Origin: Streptomyces sp. WM6386
GTDB lineage: Bacteria; Actinomycetota; Actinomycetes; Streptomycetales; Streptomycetaceae
Reading direction: 5' to 3'
NCBI RefSeq assembly: GCF_000972385.1
Contig: NZ_JXTE01000051.1
Coordinates: 3,877-67,876, forward strand
Length of the DNA: 64,000 nt
The position numbers and the translations under genes are program-made. Of this stretch, positions 8,915 to 18,073 are shown piece after piece (within the stretch, counting starts at the first letter, position 1; every line of letters starts with the position of its first letter). The notes beneath the pieces are model-generated. The model made no database searches and had not been told where the DNA came from. It worked only from the letters and a program-made list of their open reading frames with translations.

Positions 8915-9891
8915 CCGACCGTGATCGAGTCCAGCTTCTCCCGCAGATACACATGCGAGTCGACCGGCTCGTACGCCACCCGCCCCACCGGAGCCGGTAC
9001 CGACTCCACCACCGTGCCCGGGGTGCACTCACCGAAGTAGACGAGGGACATGAGCTCCTCGGCGGGCGCGTCCGCCGGCGGCGGCAGCACCCGGTGCCGT
9101 CCCGAGCGCCAGCGGTCGCCGGTCCAACGGGCCATCAGGTCACCGATGTTGATGGTGAAGGCGTCCGGGTCGAAGGGCGCGTCCTCCCAGCCGCCCTCGT
9201 CCGTCCAGACCTGGAGCCCGCCCTTGCCCGCCTGCCGGTCGAGGATCGTCACCGTGCCGAAGTCGGTGTGCGGGCCGATGCGGAACTGACCGGGCTGGGG
9301 TTCGCCGATGACCTCGGTCCCGGGGTACCAGTTGATGTTGAAGCCGTAGGTGGGGTGATCCATGTGCCGGGAGAAGAAGTCGTGTTCGAGCCCGAGGGCC
9401 ACACCGAGCAGGTCGAGGAGCCGGTTCTCCAGTTCACCCATCCGTGCCAGGTACTCCGCGCACAGGGTCTGTAGTTCCGGCACCTCCGCCGGCCAGACGT
9501 TGGGCGCGTACCACTCCGCGTTGATCTCCGGGTCCTCGAAGGGCTCGTGCGTCGCGAAGGTCAGCGACTCCTTCAGGTCCGGCGGGGTCTCGGTGCCTTC
9601 CGAGTAGCCGTTGGCCTCGGCGCCGGGGCCGAGCCAGCCGCGGCCGCCGACCTTCGCGGTGTAGGGCTCCTTGACGTCGACGGGCATCCGGAAGAAGGCA
9701 CGGGCGGCCTCGCGGATCGCCGCGCGCAGCTCCGGGTCCACACCATGCCCGGTGACCAGCAGGAACCCGGCGGTCTGGAGGGCCTCGTCGACGGTACGGG
9801 CGATGGCGGCGCGGGTGTCCGTGTCACCGTCCACCCAGGGCCTCAGGTCGATCGTGGGGATGCGCGGCTGGTCAGTCACCAATGTCCTCAT
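8911..9891 (-). CDS. 2-oxoglutarate/Fe(II)-dependent oxygenase, isopenicillin N synthase family
   Basis: A 326-residue non-haem iron oxygenase. The DIOX_N region (IPTIDLRPWV, then GFLLVTGHGVD) is followed by the double-stranded beta-helix core with the iron triad HTD (about H207 and D209) and the distal H in SGRHRV (about H266); an Arg near residue 275 (HRVLPPP region) would bind the 2-oxoglutarate carboxylate. Such enzymes hydroxylate or oxidise small molecules; the substrate cannot be read. Its ATG lies inside the 3' end of the upstream deaminase gene (20-base overlap), so the two form an operon. With the divergent PucR regulator this hints at nucleobase or related catabolism (inference). 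Confidence 0.9.
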   Translation of the reverse strand: MRTLVTDQPRIPTIDLRPWVDGDTDTRAAIARTVDEALQTAGFLLVTGHGVDPELRAAIREAARAFFRMPVDVKEPYTAKVGGRGWLGPGAEANGYSEGTETPPDLKESLTFATHEPFEDPEINAEWYAPNVWPAEVPELQTLCAEYLARMGELENRLLDLLGVALGLEHDFFSRHMDHPTYGFNINWYPGTEVIGEPQPGQFRIGPHTDFGTVTILDRQAGKGGLQVWTDEGGWEDAPFDPDAFTINIGDLMARWTGDRWRSGRHRVLPPPADAPAEELMSLVYFGECTPGTVVESVPAPVGRVAYEPVDSHVYLREKLDSITVG

Positions 9892-10321
9892 TCCAGAGAG
9901 CCGGGTTGTTCTTGATGAAGTCGCGCATCAGCTCGACGCACTCGGGGTCGTCCAGGAGGACGATCTCCACGCCGTGTTCGGCGAGCCAGTCGTGGCCGCC
10001 GTGGAAGGTGGTCGCCTCGCCGATCACCACCCGGGAGATGGCGAACTGCCGGACGAGGCCGGAGCAGAACCAGCAGGGCGAGAGGGTCGTCACCATCGTC
10101 GTACCGCGATACGACCGCTGCCGCCCCGCCGCGCGGAACGCCGCCGTCTCCGCGTGCATGGACGGGTCGTCGTCCTGGACGCGCCGGTTGTGGCCGCGGC
10201 CCAGCAGGGTGCCGTCGGCTGCGTAGAGCGCGGCGCCGATCGGGATGCCGCCCGCGGCGAGACCGGCGCGGGCCTCCGCGACGGCGGTGGCGAGCTGGGT
10301 GTGCGGGTCCGTGGGGTCCAT
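9872..10321 (-). CDS. Cytosine deaminase-like nucleoside/nucleobase deaminase (yeast Fcy1 type)
   Basis: A 149-residue zinc deaminase (CDA/tRNA-A34/APOBEC fold). Zinc ligands and the proton-shuttling Glu are in MHAETAA (H about 56) and SPCWFCSG (Cys about 82 and 85). The whole C-terminal half, including TTLSPC, VVIGE and the ending WNEDIGD, resembles Saccharomyces cytosine deaminase Fcy1 more than CodA or guanine deaminases, as far as I recall those sequences. It should convert cytosine to uracil and ammonia. The ATG at 10321 has GGAGAGTGAAGG just upstream; an upstream in-frame extension lacks similarity. Divergent from a PucR regulator, and an NCS1 permease lies 8 kb away. Confidence 0.85.
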   Translation of the reverse strand: MDPTDPHTQLATAVAEARAGLAAGGIPIGAALYAADGTLLGRGHNRRVQDDDPSMHAETAAFRAAGRQRSYRGTTMVTTLSPCWFCSGLVRQFAISRVVIGEATTFHGGHDWLAEHGVEIVLLDDPECVELMRDFIKNNPALWNEDIGD

Positions 10322-10433
10322 GCCTTCACTCTCCTGTGGCCGAAACACGAGGGCAACGTGCGGAAAGTACTCTCCCCGCAGCCCGCAGCCGGACGTTCTG
10401 TCAGCGGGACTGTCAGCGGCCTGGAGGTTCCCC

Positions 10434-11747
10434 GTGCCCGCCCTCACCCTCCGCGAAGTCCTCACCCTCGACCCCGTCCGCGCCGCCGAGCCCGAGCTGC
10501 TGGCCGGGGAGGGCGCCCTGGACCGTCCTGTCCGCTGGGTGCACTCCAGTGAGGTCTACGAGGGCGCCAACTTCCTCGACGGCGGCGAACTGCTGCTGAC
10601 CAACGGTTTCGGGCTGAGCGAGCCGGACGAGGAGGTCCGTCGCCGGTACGTCCGGGAGCTGGCCGCGCGCGGTGCGGCCGGGCTCGCGGTGGAGGTGGGC
10701 AGGTCGCTGCCCGCCATGCCGGCCGAGGTGGTGGACGAGGCCCGCCGCCTGGAGCTGCCGCTGCTGGCCATGCACCGCGTCGTGCCGTTCGTACGGATCA
10801 CGGAGGCCGCCAATCGGGCGATCGTGGCACGGGGGCTGTCCGGGCGGTCGGTCGTACGGCCCTGGGGCGACGACCACACGGCGGCCCTGCTGGCCGACCT
10901 CGCCGACCGGGCGGCACTGAACCAGCCCGAGGTGGAGGCGCGGGCGGCGCTCGCGGGGTTCCATCCGGGGCCGGGGGCGCGACTGATCGGGGTGTCGGTG
11001 CACGGGACCCGGGAGACGGGGGTGGTGGACCGGGCGGTACGGGTGCTGGGCGGGGCGAGTGTCCTGCGGGCGGCGTTTCCGGGGGACGTGCTGGCGCTGC
11101 TGGCGTTGCCCGGGACCCGGTCCGGCGACCCCGTGCGAGGGGTCCAGGACGCGTTCCGCTCCGCTGCGGAACCCGGGCTGACCGTGGCCGTCGGGCATGC
11201 CGTTGCCGTCGGGAGCGGCTGGCTGCGGTGGAGCGACACGTTGCGGGCGGCCCGTACGACCTTGGAGCTGGCGCTGACCGTCCCGGCCGCCGAGCCCGGG
11301 GCGCCCGAGGGGCCGCTGGTGACGTCGTCCCGGGCCCTCGCGCTGGAGCGGGAGCTGACCCGGGATGGCGTCGACGCGAACCGTGACCGGCTTGCGCGGC
11401 TGGTGCAGCATGCGTTGGGGCCGTTGCTGGAGTGGGAGGCGGCGCATGCGAGCGATCTGGTGCGGACGCTGGAGGTTCATCTGCGGAACGGTTGCTCGCC
11501 GACGCGGACGGCGGCTCTGCTGCACATCGGTCGGCAGTCGCTCTACCAGCGGTTGGAGCGGATCGAGTCTCTGTTGGGGCTGGAGATCGGGGATCCGGAT
11601 CTGTTGGGGGAGCTGTTGGCGGCGGCTTGTGCGTATCGGGTGGTTCGGGGGCGGTCTGCTGGTGTGACCGAGATGGGTAGTCGTTCGGGCGCGGGGCCGT
11701 CGTGGCTGGTCGCGCAGTTCCCCGCGCCCCTGCGTGGGTTGGCCTAG
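10434..11747 (+). CDS. PucR family transcriptional regulator
   Basis: A 437-residue regulator. It has the N-terminal purine-catabolism (PucR) ligand-sensing domain (LTLREVLTLDP, then VRWVHSSEV and LLLTNGFGL), a central GGDEF-like region, and the C-terminal PucR helix-turn-helix (LVRTLEVHLRNGCSPTRTAALLHIGRQSLYQRLERI). The GTG at 10434 has CTGGAGG six bases upstream. Divergent from the deaminase-oxygenase operon, which is its most likely target. Odd: the normal end of the family is near YRVVRG, and the last ~27 residues include WLVAQFPAPL, encoded by a dispersed repeat, so the stop is displaced. Confidence 0.9.
   Translation: MPALTLREVLTLDPVRAAEPELLAGEGALDRPVRWVHSSEVYEGANFLDGGELLLTNGFGLSEPDEEVRRRYVRELAARGAAGLAVEVGRSLPAMPAEVVDEARRLELPLLAMHRVVPFVRITEAANRAIVARGLSGRSVVRPWGDDHTAALLADLADRAALNQPEVEARAALAGFHPGPGARLIGVSVHGTRETGVVDRAVRVLGGASVLRAAFPGDVLALLALPGTRSGDPVRGVQDAFRSAAEPGLTVAVGHAVAVGSGWLRWSDTLRAARTTLELALTVPAAEPGAPEGPLVTSSRALALERELTRDGVDANRDRLARLVQHALGPLLEWEAAHASDLVRTLEVHLRNGCSPTRTAALLHIGRQSLYQRLERIESLLGLEIGDPDLLGELLAAACAYRVVRGRSAGVTEMGSRSGAGPSWLVAQFPAPLRGLA
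11699..11731 (+). repeat. Dispersed Streptomyces repeat fused to the pucR 3' end
   Basis: Contains GTCGCGCAGTTCCCCGCGCC plus CCTG. Nearly the same sequence occurs at 13596-13635 and, inverted, at 40077-40111, with a diverged inverted relative at 42027-42059. Here it is translated as the tail of the PucR regulator. Confidence 0.8.
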
Positions 11748-12655
11748 CGAAGGGTTATGACGCTCGGGCCGTTGAAGGGGGCGTAGGAGGTCACCGTTTG
11801 TGGGGTGCGCAGCACCTCGTTCTCGGCGAACAGCCGTTGCGCCGCCTCGAAGGAGATCTCGTCCGAGACGACCGGGGCCACCCCGTCGTAGAACTTCCGC
11901 GACGGCTCCGGGAGCGGAGTACCCGGTTCGCCCTCGTCCTCTCCCCAGACGTCCCACAGCAGGGTCTCGACCTTGTTGAGGGCGGCGAGGTCGAGGCGGA
12001 TGCTGCCGGCCACGTACCGCTCGCCCCAGAACGGTCCCTCCTGGGGGCCGTGGAGGCCGAACGTCCTCTCGTCGGCGCCCTTCTCGCGGATCGCCCGCCA
12101 TGCCTCGCCCGCGACGAGGAAGCGGTCGCGGGGGACGTCCATCGGGTCGAAGTTCACCTTCCAGTGGCCGCTGACGAAGGGGTCGGCGAGTTGGGCGTCG
12201 GCGAGCAGCCAACCGCGTTCGTCGTCCCAGTACTCGGTGACGACGTGGTCGCCGTGGAAGCTCGACCCCCAGTAGTCGGCGAAGCCGATCCGGACCCGGG
12301 CCGGGATGCCCGCGTGGCGCAGGAACGAGCAGTGCAGCAGCGTGAAGTCCCGGCAGGTGCCGACGAAACGGTCGCCGAGTTCGCGTCGCACGGACAGTGG
12401 GGCAGCGTTGCGCTCGACGAGGATGTTCAGGGTGTCGTCGATGTACCGCGACTCGGCGTCGTTGTGCAGCCGTTCGGTCGGGTGGGTGTGGCCGAAGAGG
12501 CCGCCCTCGATGCGGTGGATGAGCAAGTCCCGGGAGATACGGGCGAGTTCGACCGGGTCGTGCGGCAGATCGGCGTAGACACCGGCGAGTGCACCCGGGT
12601 CGGAGTACGTGCTCTGGGCGGCGTAGAAGGCGAGGGCTTCCTTGGTCTCGGGCAT
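11744..12655 (-). CDS. Transglutaminase-like domain protein
   Basis: A 303-residue predicted cytosolic protein with a transglutaminase/protease-fold core. The catalytic Cys is in GTCRDFTLLHC (about C100), the His in DHVVTEYW (about H139) and the Asp in LLADAQLADP (about D153), so the triad is complete. Family members crosslink, hydrolyse or otherwise act on amide bonds; many short bacterial ones are peptidases. The substrate is unknown. No signal peptide is seen. Its stop overlaps the pucR stop (convergent), and it diverges from the CDP-alcohol phosphatidyltransferase-like gene across a 133-base gap that should hold both promoters. Confidence 0.85.
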   Translation of the reverse strand: MPETKEALAFYAAQSTYSDPGALAGVYADLPHDPVELARISRDLLIHRIEGGLFGHTHPTERLHNDAESRYIDDTLNILVERNAAPLSVRRELGDRFVGTCRDFTLLHCSFLRHAGIPARVRIGFADYWGSSFHGDHVVTEYWDDERGWLLADAQLADPFVSGHWKVNFDPMDVPRDRFLVAGEAWRAIREKGADERTFGLHGPQEGPFWGERYVAGSIRLDLAALNKVETLLWDVWGEDEGEPGTPLPEPSRKFYDGVAPVVSDEISFEAAQRLFAENEVLRTPQTVTSYAPFNGPSVITLR

Positions 12656-12788
12656 GGCTCGACGGTGTCAAAATTCGGCACAAAATGTCCAGAGGCCCTG
12701 TCGGGAAACTTTCGCAACAGGTCAAGTAGCCTGTGCCGACCACCGCCGCTCCAGCGGCAGTTGGGCCCCTGCAGAAGGAAGAACGGTC

Positions 12789-13556
12789 ATGGTCGCTGCC
12801 CCGGTTCTGGAGGAGCTGCGGGAGGTGGTCCAGCCGCAGGCCAAGCTGGCCAGCCGCAACGGTGAGCACTGGGCGGGCCGGCTGTACATGCGGCGCGTGT
12901 CGCTGCGGTTCACCCGGCAGCTGGTGCGGACGCGGGTCACGCCGGACCAACTGACCTGGACCATGGTCGTGTTCGGGGTCGCCTCGGGGGCCGCGCTGAT
13001 GATTCCGGGGCTCACCGGTGCCGTACTGGCCGTGGTGTGCATGCAGTTGTTCCTGCTCTTCGACTGCGTGGACGGGGAAGTCGCGCGCTGGAAGGGGCAG
13101 AACAGTGCGGGTGGGATCTATGTCGACCGGCTGGGTGCCTATCTGGCCGACGCGGCGCTGATGGCGGGGGCGGGGTATCGGGCGGCCGAGTCCGGGGCCG
13201 GGGGGTGGCTGTCCGTCGGGGTCGCCACCGCGTTGGGGGTTGTGCTGCTGAAGGCGTCCACCGATCTGGTGGATGTGGCCCGGGCGCGGCGGGGGCTCGG
13301 GGTTGTCGACGACGAGGCGACGCGGCCGCGGTCGCAGGGGGTGGCGTCGGTACGGCGACTTGCCGCCGCGTTCAAGATTCACCGGGTGACGAATGGGATC
13401 GAGGCGTCGCTGGTTCTGCTGGTTGCCGCGGTCGCGGATGAGGTCACCGGCGGTATCGAGCCGACTCGGTGGGTACTGGGTGCGTTGGCTGTCATCACGT
13501 GGGTGATGGTGCCGGCGCATCTGTTGTCGATCTTGTCGTCGTCGCGATTGCGCTGA
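12789..13556 (+). CDS. CDP-alcohol phosphatidyltransferase family membrane protein
   Basis: A 255-residue membrane protein with several transmembrane helices. The CDP-alcohol phosphotransferase signature appears as DCVDGEVARWKGQNS followed by GGIYVDRLGAYLAD. The first three Asp positions match the D-x2-DG-x2-AR-x8-9-G-x3-D-x3-D motif, but the last, normally the catalytic base, is Ala, with Asp four residues later. Such enzymes move a phosphatidyl or related group from a CDP-linked donor to an alcohol; this could be a subfamily with a shifted acidic residue or altered chemistry. The ATG at 12789 has GAAGGAAG upstream. It ends before a dispersed repeat and a bidirectional terminator. Confidence 0.85.
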   Translation: MVAAPVLEELREVVQPQAKLASRNGEHWAGRLYMRRVSLRFTRQLVRTRVTPDQLTWTMVVFGVASGAALMIPGLTGAVLAVVCMQLFLLFDCVDGEVARWKGQNSAGGIYVDRLGAYLADAALMAGAGYRAAESGAGGWLSVGVATALGVVLLKASTDLVDVARARRGLGVVDDEATRPRSQGVASVRRLAAAFKIHRVTNGIEASLVLLVAAVADEVTGGIEPTRWVLGALAVITWVMVPAHLLSILSSSRLR

Positions 13557-13595
13557 GCGGCTGCCGTCATCGGTGGTTGGCTGACTGCTGCGCCG

Positions 13596-13635
13596 TCGTG
13601 GCTTGTCGCGCAGTTCCCCGCGCCCCTGACGGGGC
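13596..13635 (+). repeat. Dispersed Streptomyces intergenic repeat
   Basis: Intergenic copy of the CGCAGTTCCCCGCGCCCCTG repeat, here continuing with ACGGGGC so that CCCCTGACGGGG forms a small stem. It lies between two convergent genes, just before the argG terminator. Confidence 0.8.
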
Positions 13636-13660
13636 GCTGCAGGACCCGGCGGAAACAAGA

Positions 13661-13689
13661 AAGGCCGGTCGGATGTTCCGACCGGCCTT
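13661..13689. terminator. Bidirectional terminator between convergent genes
   Basis: Perfect 13-bp stem (AAGGCCGGTCGGA at 13661-13673, TCCGACCGGCCTT at 13677-13689) with a three-base loop, flanked by A-rich sequence on one side and TTCC on the other. It serves the CDP-alcohol transferase gene (+) and argG (-). Confidence 0.9.
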
Positions 13690-13711
13690 TTCCTTACGTT
13701 TGTTGCCTTGC

Positions 13712-15202
<1,491 letters not shown>

Positions 15203-15224
15203 CCCCGGTGGTGAGTGGCGCCCG

Positions 15225-15821
15225 TCACTCTCCCGCGACCGAGCGCCAGATGCGTTCCGGCAGGATCCGCGCCGCCTCGTCGAGGTCGACGTCGTCGATA
15301 CCGGACAGCCGGCGCCGGGCGACGCCGATCACCGGCCCCATCACCAGCGACTCGATCAGCCCGAGAGGAAGCGGTGCCAGCTCTCCCGACTCGACGTGCA
15401 GCTGGATCCACGCGGTCATCGGCGACAGCCTCGCCTCCTGGGCGTCACGGAGTTCCCGGCCGTTGGCCATGCCGCGGCGGTCGGCCATGGGGGAGTGGAG
15501 GAGCAGCGCCGCGTCGTGGTGTTCCTGGACGAATCTCAGGTACGCGGCCACGATCGCGCGGATGCCGGTGCGTGCGGTACGGGTCCCTTGTACCGCCGTG
15601 ACCAGCTCGCCCAGCATGCGGCCCAGCCAGCGGTTCATCAGTGCGTCGGTCAGGCCGTTCAGGCTGCCGAAGTGGTGGTAGAGGCTGCCGAGGCTCACGC
15701 CGCTGGCCTGGGTGATCGCGTTGACGGTCAGGCCCTGCTCGCCCGCCTCCGCGTACACGCGCAGCGCGGCGTCGAGAAGCAGCTCGACCGTGGCCTCGCC
15801 GCGTTGTTGCTTGGGGCTCAT
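15225..15821 (-). CDS. TetR family transcriptional regulator
   Basis: A 198-residue regulator with an N-terminal TetR helix-turn-helix (LLLDAALRVYAEAGEQGLTV, then ASGVSLGSLYHHFGS) and a C-terminal ligand domain without recognisable specificity. The nearest gene upstream is the oxidoreductase at 15979-16956 on the same strand, 157 bases away, and a good palindrome lies 26 bases upstream of the start, so autoregulation and possibly control of the oxidoreductase are likely. Convergence with other genes is absent; argG lies downstream on the same strand. Confidence 0.88.
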   Translation of the reverse strand: MSPKQQRGEATVELLLDAALRVYAEAGEQGLTVNAITQASGVSLGSLYHHFGSLNGLTDALMNRWLGRMLGELVTAVQGTRTARTGIRAIVAAYLRFVQEHHDAALLLHSPMADRRGMANGRELRDAQEARLSPMTAWIQLHVESGELAPLPLGLIESLVMGPVIGVARRRLSGIDDVDLDEAARILPERIWRSVAGE

Positions 15822-15846
15822 CGGCGTCAGCGTAGAGCAGCTGTCG

Positions 15847-15867
15847 TTCTAGAGTGAATTTCTAGAA
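15847..15867. promoter_or_regulatory. Palindromic operator upstream of tetR gene
   Basis: Perfect inverted repeat TTCTAGA-N7-TCTAGAA (15847-15853 and 15861-15867) starting 26 bases from the TetR start codon. It is AT-rich against a very GC-rich background, as expected for a TetR-family site that also overlaps promoter sequence. Confidence 0.65.
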
Positions 15868-15978
15868 AACTCCTCCAATTTTTCCCCCGACTGGTCCAGA
15901 CTGATCGCTGCCGGACGTGCGCGTCCGCCCGTATCCGGGGGGAACGGGCGGGCCGCCGCCGGTCTTACGGGGAGTGCC

Positions 15979-16956
15979 CTACTGGCCGTTCACCCGCAGC
16001 AGCAGCTTGCCCGTGCTCGACCGCGTCCCCATCAGCCGGTGCGCCTCCGCCGCCTCGGCCAGGCCGAACTCGGCGGTGACGGGGAGCGTGACGGTTCCGT
16101 CGGCGACCTTCGCGAAGGCCCGCTCGGTGAGTGCCCGCAGCTCGTCCGGCGCGGTCTGGGCGAGGGTGAGGATGGAGAAGCCGCCGACGGTCACGCCGTA
16201 CGGGAACAGCTCGGGCTGCCCGACGCTCCATGGCTGGGCGCCGCTCGCGTTGCCGAAGGAGACGAGGCGCCCGAAGGGGGCGAGGGCGGCGAGTGAGGCG
16301 CGGAAGGTGTCGCCGCCGACGGGGTCGAGGGCGAGGTCGACGCCGCGGCCGTGGGTGGATTCCTGTACGGCCTTCTCGAAGTCGCCGACGAAGACCTCGT
16401 CGTAGGAGCCGTGCTCCTTCGCGAACGCGGCCTTCCCCAAGCTCGACACGACCCCCAGGACGGTGGCCCCGGCCGCCTTCGCCAGCCGGCCCGCGACCGT
16501 CCCGACACCGCCGGCGGCACCCTGTACGAGGACCGTCTCGCCGGGCTGGAGCCGGCCTACGGAATGGACGAGCGCGTACGACGTCGGCAGCACGGTCGGC
16601 AGGGTCGCGGCGGTGCGCAGACCGACGCCGGAGGGCACCGCGAAGACGGTGGCCACGTCCGCGACGACGACCTCGGCATAGGCGCCGCCGGCGGTCAGCG
16701 CGGCGACCTCCTGCCCGACGGCGAGCCCGGTGACGCCCGCGCCGAGGGCCCGCACGCGCCCGGAGACCTCCAGCCCCGGCCGGAAGGGAAGTGACGGCAC
16801 CCGGTACCCGGTCTCCCTCGCCTTCAGATCGGCGAAGTTGATCCCGGCGTACGCCACGTCGACGCTCACCTGCCCGGGACCGGGCTCGGGGACGTCCACC
16901 TCGACGACCTCGAGGACCTCGGGACCGCCGTGTTCCTGGATCTCGACCGCGCGCAT
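15979..16956 (-). CDS. NADPH:quinone oxidoreductase (zeta-crystallin-like MDR)
   Basis: A 325-residue medium-chain dehydrogenase/reductase of the zinc-free quinone oxidoreductase type: N-terminal GroES-like domain (EHGGPEVLEVVEV, YAGINFADLKAR), Rossmann motif VQGAAGGVGTVAGRLAKAAG for NADPH, and a C-terminal catalytic half ending in RSSTGKLLLRV. It likely reduces quinones or other electrophiles. ATG at 16956 is chosen; the open frame upstream has no similarity and crosses the operator. Divergent from an ArsR-type regulator across a 54-bp palindrome, which strongly suggests regulation by that protein. Confidence 0.9.
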   Translation of the reverse strand: MRAVEIQEHGGPEVLEVVEVDVPEPGPGQVSVDVAYAGINFADLKARETGYRVPSLPFRPGLEVSGRVRALGAGVTGLAVGQEVAALTAGGAYAEVVVADVATVFAVPSGVGLRTAATLPTVLPTSYALVHSVGRLQPGETVLVQGAAGGVGTVAGRLAKAAGATVLGVVSSLGKAAFAKEHGSYDEVFVGDFEKAVQESTHGRGVDLALDPVGGDTFRASLAALAPFGRLVSFGNASGAQPWSVGQPELFPYGVTVGGFSILTLAQTAPDELRALTERAFAKVADGTVTLPVTAEFGLAEAAEAHRLMGTRSSTGKLLLRVNGQ

Positions 16957-16973
16957 GCCACACCTCGTCCGGA

Positions 16974-17027
16974 GAGTGTTCAATGAAAAGCGAACACTCA
17001 CGAGTGTATGGTTTTCATCGAACACTC
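16974..17027. promoter_or_regulatory. Large palindromic operator between divergent genes
   Basis: An almost symmetrical 54-bp palindrome centred near 17000. Outer arms are GAGTGTTC (16974-16981) and GAACACTC (17020-17027), inner arms ATGAAAA and TTTTCAT, with a central CACTCACGAGTG; a nested GAGTGTTC-N10-GAACACTC also occurs (16974-16999). It covers the space between the divergent oxidoreductase and winged-helix regulator genes and is the likely dual operator. Confidence 0.75.
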
Positions 17028-17072
17028 TGCAAGCAGCCACTCGGCAAGGGGCGCACGGAAGGACCACGCACC

Positions 17073-17405
17073 ATGGCCACCACCAGTCATCGCGCCGCCC
17101 CCGAGCACACCCACCCCGACGACGTGCCCGTCCTGACGGCGCTCGCGGCGCTCGCCGACCCCGTACGCGTGCAACTGGTACGGGAGTTGGCCGCCTCCGC
17201 CGACTGGTCGCGCAGCTGCGGCACCTTCGACGTGCCGGTCGGCAAGGCGGCCAAGAGCCATCACTTCGCGGTGCTGCGCGCGGCCGGGCTCATGGAGCAG
17301 CGCGACGAGGGGCCCAAGCGGGTCAACCGGCTGCGGCGGGAGGAGTTCGACGCCCGTTTCCCGGGGCTGCTGGCGCTGGTTCTGCGCGAGGATGTCGTTT
17401 CCTGA
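17073..17405 (+). CDS. ArsR-type winged-helix regulator
   Basis: A 110-residue DNA-binding protein with a winged helix-turn-helix: LTALAALADPVRVQLVREL, the recognition region GKAAKSHHFAVLRAAGLM and the wing RDEGPKRVNRL. No cysteine cluster for metal sensing is visible apart from one Cys in SRSCGTFD, so it may sense redox or an organic ligand. ATG at 17073 fits the family start. Divergent from the quinone oxidoreductase, whose promoter region carries a large palindrome; repression of that gene and its own is the probable role. Confidence 0.85.
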   Translation: MATTSHRAAPEHTHPDDVPVLTALAALADPVRVQLVRELAASADWSRSCGTFDVPVGKAAKSHHFAVLRAAGLMEQRDEGPKRVNRLRREEFDARFPGLLALVLREDVVS

Positions 17406-17446
17406 CCCGTTGTGAACCGTTTGGCCCGCTCCGGCGTCACAGTGGC

Positions 17447-18073
17447 ATGACGAACCTCAGGTGGATCGCGGCGGCCGTCGCCACTGCCGGTGTGGTGGTG
17501 GGGGCAGCCCTGTACATCGACGAGCTGGAGACCGGGCACACCGACGGCGGCCTGCTCGACGCCCCCCGGGAAAGCGCCTCGGTCAAGAAGGCGAGCGCTC
17601 CGGCCGAGGACCGGTGTGTCGGCACGGTCCCGGTGCCCCCGGACGCCGACCCCGAGGAGACCCCGCTGGACCGCAGCCTCACCCGCATCGACAAGCTGGC
17701 CGCGGGCGAGCACTCCGCCGTCTACACCGGCATGGGGGTCGACGAGGACAAGAACGCCGCCGACATCTGGCGCATCCCCTCCGACGCCTTCGACGCGGCC
17801 GTCTGCGCCGCCGCCGAGAAGGGCGTGAAGCTACGGCTGCACTCCGCCGACGTCGACCGCGGGACCCTCGAAGCCCTCGCCGAGCGGATCAGCGAGGACA
17901 TGTACCGCTGGGACGGCACCTTCCAGCTGCGTCAAGTCGGCGTCGACGAGCGGGGGTTCGTACGTGTGGGCGTCGACGACCCGAAGACGGCCGAACCCCT
18001 CGTGGAGAAGGAGTTCGGCCCCCGGTACATCAAGGTGGAGTACGTCACGCAGGCTCACGCCGACGTCGGCTGA
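17447..18073 (+). CDS. Membrane-anchored hypothetical protein
   Basis: A 208-residue protein with one N-terminal hydrophobic segment (WIAAAVATAGVVVGAALYI) and no lipobox, so it is probably anchored or secreted with most of the chain outside. The exterior part has two Cys (about 61 and 117) that could pair, and a repeated alpha/beta look (SAVYTGMGVDEDKNAADIW, FQLRQVGVDERGFV) but no family I recognise. Its 3' end overlaps the converging permease gene by 19 bases. Confidence 0.7.
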   Translation: MTNLRWIAAAVATAGVVVGAALYIDELETGHTDGGLLDAPRESASVKKASAPAEDRCVGTVPVPPDADPEETPLDRSLTRIDKLAAGEHSAVYTGMGVDEDKNAADIWRIPSDAFDAAVCAAAEKGVKLRLHSADVDRGTLEALAERISEDMYRWDGTFQLRQVGVDERGFVRVGVDDPKTAEPLVEKEFGPRYIKVEYVTQAHADVG

